Shown here in pieces: positions 9,501-13,434 of a stretch of 13,434 nucleotides of DNA; position 1 is the stretch's first letter; every line of letters begins with the position of its first letter. The notes below the pieces were generated by a model, which ran no database searches, was not told where the DNA came from, and worked only from the letters and a program-made list of their open reading frames with translations. Made by a program: the position numbers and the translations under genes. The stretch lies in the NCBI GenBank assembly GCA_015657535.1, contig JADHZB010000629.1:384-13817 (forward strand). Reading direction: 5' to 3'. The DNA is from Nephromyces sp. MM_2019. Taxonomy: Eukaryota > Apicomplexa > Aconoidasida > Nephromycida.

Positions 9501-9569
9501 GGAGAACCACCCTTCCCTATCGCTCCTTCCCCTTATTAATGCTATCTTTCTTCACTAAATTCATCCTTG

Positions 9570-9572
9570 CAG
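9570..9572 (+). other. Candidate 3' splice site in the 5' leader
   Basis: A pyrimidine-rich run ends in TTGCAG, with a branch-point-like CACTAAAT at 9553-9560. The frame of the downstream gene stays open from here to the ATG at 9672, but those 33 or so codons are Cys/His-rich and unlike the protein that follows. A leader intron ending here is therefore more likely than a coding exon junction. Confidence 0.3.
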
Positions 9573-9671
9573 CGCACAAAACACTGCACACACGACTTTA
9601 AGCGTATCATTAAACCCCCTTGGAGTGTGTGCCAGTGCTTCTCTCTTGGTAAACATTTTCTCTCCGACGAA

Positions 9672-12600
9672 ATGCCTAGAAAGAGAGCCCGTGGAAAGCA
9701 GGAGATGGGGCAAGAAAAGTCGGAAAAAGACTTTGCAGAGGCTACCAGCATTGATAAGGAACATGGTGATCAGCAGGATCAAATTGATAATATGGAAGAA
9801 GTGGCTATAGTTACAACGGAGGCTGAGGTTGAGGCTGCGGTAGTGAGCCCTTGTGATTCTAAATTTTCGCAGGAAAGCTCGTTTCTTGTGGGAGATGAGG
9901 CTGTTTCCAATGAAGTCCAGCAGATCGCTGAAAGCCCTTCAACCCGCAAAGATTCGCAAGGAAAGGAGAAAGTTCAGACACCTGAAAAGGCTGGGAATCG
10001 TAAGGGAGGGGCTTCAGCTGCTGTGGGGAATGAGGAAGCAGCTGCTCACGGCGATTTGGAGGGAGCTGCTGCGGTTGCTGCTACTAACTCCACCGTCTCC
10101 TTGCCAGGTGGAGAAGTCTCTACAGCAGAAGCAATGGTTAGCAATCTGACGGGGAAGGAGCAGTTGACTAAGGACGATGAAGTTGCTGCTGTTGAGGGGG
10201 TTTCTGAAAGTTTCACTTCAGAGGCTTCTAAAGTATCTAAAGCAAGCGTTCCAGGCAATGAAGATGAGGCTGCTTTACACTTGTCTTCAGCCGAGATTCG
10301 GGCTGCGGACGAAGATTTTGATGAGTTTAAAGGCGCAAAACGCCCGCGTCTGGACTTGGGAGGACTGCAGGAGATTGCAACTTCCGAAGCCGCTGCTGTG
10401 ATCTCGAAGAGCGATGGATTCGTGTCAATTCCCCTGCAAAAGCCTGAAGATAAAGGCTTTATCAACACTCTTCCTGGCGATTATCTTGCTGGACAAGCAG
10501 CGGTTTCCGAGCTAATGACTGAGGCTGTGCATGCACAAGCAGGTGAAGCTTCTGCTTCAGAGCAACCTTCTCACGATGGTTTAGAGGTTAACATTGGCTC
10601 AGCAATTGGCAACCCACCTCAGATAGTAGATATGAAATCTGAAGAAGTAGCCCCCTTATCGATGGATTTGGAGGGAAATCAAGAGGAAGAGCCGAATCTC
10701 AGTGGAGGTCTCAAGGAAAGTTCTGGTTATCACGATATCGATGGAATGCAGGGGAGGACGGATGAATCGGAGTTTTTTACCCCGGAATTTACGGCCTCAG
10801 CTGCCTCTAATGATGAACTTAAAAAAACCGGTATTCTTGAAGCTTCTCACACACAAACCTCTGAAAAGACTGCCAAATCTGATGAAACGGTTGGAGTTTC
10901 GGCTGGAGAAAGTTCTTTCGCAGCAAAAGATTCTGCAGTTTCTGGGAAGAAGGCAGCTGAAGAGCAGGTTGGAGCTCGTAGTCAGTCCAAATCGACAGAT
11001 TCAATGCAGGAAAAATCGACGCTTGACGCAAAAATAGATTATCCTTTCTTGGAGGATGAAGCTGATGAACCAGCGAAGCCCGATCTTCGCCCAAAAGTGA
11101 GCAAGTTTGTGTGTTTGAGCGAGATGGATTCGACGATAAACTCAGTTTGCCTTACTGATATTGGAAACTGCATCGATGAACCGGTAGCCGCCGTTCTTAC
11201 CAGCGATGAGCAGCATTTGCCGATTAAGAGTGGCTCTTCAGCTGCTGGATCTCCTTCAGTTGCTGAGAGAAGAGTTGATGAAGGGGGGAAATCCTCCTCC
11301 CTTTCTCACACCCTTGGTGCTCCAGCAGGTGCTGCTGCTGGTTATAACGTAGGAAGTCAGATTGTTACTTCAATCGGCTCGGGAGGTTTTCAGTATCTTC
11401 TGGCAGGTATGAGATCAAACTGTGGAATCTCAGCTGGTCGATATGCTTTTGAAGTGAGAGTACTGGATTTCCAGCCCAACATACCCTGCCAGCGTGAGCG
11501 TGTGCGAGAGGGTGAAGCTGCTATCGCAGGTGCAGTAGTGCCTAGGGGATTGGCTGTAGCTCCTTCAGGAGTCGATGGAGGGCATAGCACAACGCAATTT
11601 GTGAGAGGGCATATCCGAATAGGTGTGTGTACGTTGAATGATACTCTTTTTCTCGGCGATTCTGCGTCAAGCTGGGGCTACGACAGCGATGGTAGCATTC
11701 ATCGTGATAGCCAGTGTTACAAGCCAATAAGCTCCAAGAGGATAGAGAAGTATGACGTCATCACGATTGTCGTCCGCATGCAGGAGTCGCTGGAATCTTC
11801 TTCTGTTGAAGATGCCTCTTCTGCAGGGGGTAAAGGATCGAAAAATCTGCCTGCCGATGGCGTTTCTTCGACTGATAACAAGGAGCCTAAAGCTCCCTCT
11901 AGAGTTGATGCTTCTATTGATGAGGCAAAGGCAGCTAAAGGAGCTACAAACGAGGTAAAAGCAGAGTTTCCTGCTGATGCTGCACTCTCAAATGCAGGAA
12001 GTAAAGAAGACGGAGAAAAAGCCGACTTTGATGCGAGCGAATCAGCAATCGTTGTGAAGACTGAGAAGAAGGAGTCTGCACCTTCTTCTGTGCTTGAAGC
12101 CTCAAATATTGCGAAAGTTACTGCACACAGCGATGAGCTTCAGGATACTAGTGAGCTCGGCGAGAAGCTTCCAGAGAAGAAGGTTGACTGTATACTCAGC
12201 GTCTTCCGGAATGGGCAGAGGATGTGTGCTCCGCAGCGAATTCCCTGGAAGTACCTCAAAGGACATAGTGTGTTCCCTTGTGTTGCCTTTAGAGGAGCTA
12301 CTCTCATTGTGAACTTTGGAGCTGTGGGTATACAGAGGCCTCTTCCTTTCTCTGTGCGTTTTTTGCAGGATGCTGCTGAAGAAGATGTAGAATGGTCGGG
12401 ACTTGTTAGACCCACTGATCGCAAGTATGAGGTGATCTTCCCTGTAGGCATACCTAATGAAGGCACTTTTGATTGGATAGACTATTTCATGGAGCAGAAT
12501 CCAAGCAAATACGTTGAACTCTCTGACAGAATGCTAGTCAATTGGGCTGTGAAGAGTGGTTTGCAAAAGCTCGCTCCTTTTCGTCGAAGAGGGAGAGAAT

Positions 12601-12745
12601 ATGACGATTGTTTAGATAAACCATTGTTTAACTTTGGAAACTATCTTTTAGATGAACCAGGAAACTTTAGAAAGACGGCTAAATTGCTTGCTTTAGCGAG
12701 ACAGAGGCATTACATCTCCATGGAGTTGAAGAAGAACTTAATAAG
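9672..12745 (+). CDS. hnRNP U-like SPRY / degenerate P-loop protein, exon 1
   Basis: Probable nuclear RNA/chromatin-associated protein. ATG at 9672 is chosen because it has a purine at -3 and begins a basic PRKRARGK cluster; the frame also opens 35 codons earlier, but without an ATG. Residues 1-478 are low-complexity, rich in Ala, Glu, Ser and Val, with a second basic KRPR cluster at 223-226; no SAP domain is visible. Residues about 479-885 match the hnRNP U SPRY region: FVCL (479), AGMRSNCGISAGRYAFEV (578), RIGV (649), WGYDSDG (668), YDVI (694), then NGQ (847), FPCV and VNFG (881). An acidic insertion fills about 704-837. From about 918 the hnRNP U P-loop domain follows, but GLPGAGKT is replaced by GIPNEGTF (926-933), and LD in the Walker-B-like strand by SM (1016-1017). 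Exon 1 ends inside codon 1025. Without splicing the frame stops at 12810-12812. The family call is confident; function is inferred. Confidence 0.85.
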
Positions 12746-13180
12746 GTTTGTTGTGTGCGAAATTGGGGGGTTGGTGTGTTGGGACATGTGCGAGTGGGCG
12801 ATTGGGAGATGAAGAGGGAGTTCTGCTTGGCATTGTGGTGGTGTTTTGAGACGAAGGTGGATTTCTTGTTTGATCTTGAGGAGGTAGTGATGATGAGAGG
12901 TGATTGAATTTGTGTGCTGGGTGATTAAGAGGGTGGGTAGGTTTTTCACTGGTTGAGTGATTGGTGTGTGTGTTATCGTCCTTTATAAAGCCACCTACTT
13001 TTGCCGCTTGCAATGGAAGGAGCATGGTGTGTGTTGAATTAGGTAGAAATTGTAGTTCATTCTATACGGTTAGCTGGCTGTAGCTGAGCTCATTGTTGGC
13101 CACACTCTTTACTTTTTTAGTCTGTTTTTGCATGAAATCACTCATTGTGTGTACTTGTGTGTGTGTATATTATTAAACAG
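12746..13180 (+). other. Phase-2 GT...AG intron, 435 bp, TG-rich
   Basis: The donor is ATAAG|GTTTGT and the acceptor TATTAAACAG|T. Joining the two gives an AG+T Ser codon, and the resulting segment LISADRRES aligns with the VSAAAQRRK segment of the hnRNP U kinase-like domain, which is the main evidence for the boundaries. The first 75 bases carry five runs of three or more G. The rest is scattered with TGTGTG blocks, most densely in the last 40 bases before the acceptor, where a pyrimidine tract would be expected. The intron also contains one TGAGACG (12847-12853). Confidence 0.8.
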
Positions 13181-13367
13181 TGCTGATAGACGGGAATCTC
13201 TTCAAGATTTTGAACCTAGCTGGTTTAAGAAGATCGCGTATGTAGTGATGGGTGAGCCTCCAGAGGAGTACAAGGAACGCCAGCATAGTCTTCAAGCGAA
13301 AAGTATCGCCGATGGGCTAATCGCAAGGCCAAGGTGCCCTTCATTCATTGGGAATATGATACTTTGA
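13181..13367 (+). CDS. hnRNP U-like protein, exon 2 (3' end uncertain)
   Basis: This exon completes the kinase-like domain. After the split Ser codon 1025 it encodes ADRRES (1026-1031), then WFKKIAYVVMGEPPEEYKERQ (1039-1059). These correspond to the Arg-Arg segment, the hydrophobic strand and the EDYKQR segment of hnRNP U. Homology fades after about residue 1072. The first in-frame stop is TGA at 13365-13367, giving a protein of 1086 residues. An alternative is another donor at CCAAG|GTGCCC (13333/13334) leading to an exon beyond the window; hnRNP U proteins usually continue further and end in an RGG-rich tail, which is absent here. The exon is trustworthy up to about 13325, while its true end is open. 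Confidence 0.7.
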
Positions 13368-13389
13368 AGTTTTTTTTAAGTGGGAGATA

Positions 13390-13434
13390 GTGTGTGTGTG
13401 TGTGATATACGTGTCGTGTGTGTGTGATATACGT
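13390..13434. repeat. 22-bp TG-rich tandem repeat, open at right edge
   Basis: GATATACGT occurs at 13404-13412 and 13426-13434, 22 bases apart, each preceded by a TGTGTGTG run. Two copies are visible and the window ends at the last base of the second, so the array probably continues. It starts 23 bases after the TGA of exon 2, so it would lie in the 3' untranslated region or in the next intron. Confidence 0.9.

Noticed and set aside
9567..9671. Upstream extension of the hnRNP U-like frame by 35 codons
   Set aside because: No ATG in the extension, and its Cys/His-rich peptide is unlike the protein; the ATG at 9672 starts a basic cluster typical of a nuclear protein.
10046..10468. 140-codon - strand frame inside the large gene
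   Set aside because: It is an antisense shadow of the Ala/Glu/Ser-rich coding sequence; the + strand frame has domain homology.

Overview
The window looks like nuclear DNA of a eukaryote. It is AT-rich with many low-complexity CA/TG tracts, has long stretches with no convincing open frame, and contains one large gene whose reading frame is restored across a GT...AG intron by homology. Nothing looks bacterial: there are no operons, ribosome binding sites or densely packed ORFs. The lineage cannot be fixed from the sequence. A protist, perhaps an alveolate or apicomplexan, is a low-confidence guess based on the very acidic, insertion-rich protein and the TG-rich non-coding DNA.

Layout: (1) 1-122 is a 32-bp tandem repeat running off the left edge. 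(2) 123 to about 3900 is A-rich on the + strand and holds only short, unrecognised open frames plus small degenerate repeats near 0.95 kb and 3.4-3.5 kb and a palindrome/hairpin at 2.9 kb. (3) About 3900-7000 is mixed in composition, with three more degenerate tandem repeats (4459-4595, 5984-6190, 6461-6570), an inverted pair of GAGACG elements near 5.59 kb, and a long Tyr-rich open frame without an ATG start at 6.3-6.8 kb. (4) About 7400-9560 is strongly T-rich on the + strand, with a 37-bp tandem duplication and an (AC)15 microsatellite. It is probably promoter, 5' leader or leader-intron sequence of the gene downstream. (5) 9672-13367 is the one supported gene. (6) 13390-13434 is a 22-bp tandem repeat running off the right edge.

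The gene encodes an hnRNP U-like nuclear protein. It has two basic clusters resembling nuclear localisation signals, a roughly 480-residue acidic Ala/Glu/Ser-rich N-terminal region, a SPRY domain interrupted by a roughly 134-residue acidic insertion, and the P-loop kinase-like domain that follows SPRY in hnRNP U. The Walker A lysine and threonine and the Walker-B-like aspartate are all replaced, so this looks like a nucleotide-binding-dead member of the family. A phase-2 intron (12746-13180) splits the kinase-like domain, and the spliced junction rebuilds the expected Arg-Arg segment. The 3' end of the gene is uncertain and may lie beyond the window.

The switch from A-rich to T-rich along the + strand would fit two divergent transcription units with T-rich leaders or introns, but no exon on the - strand could be recognised.
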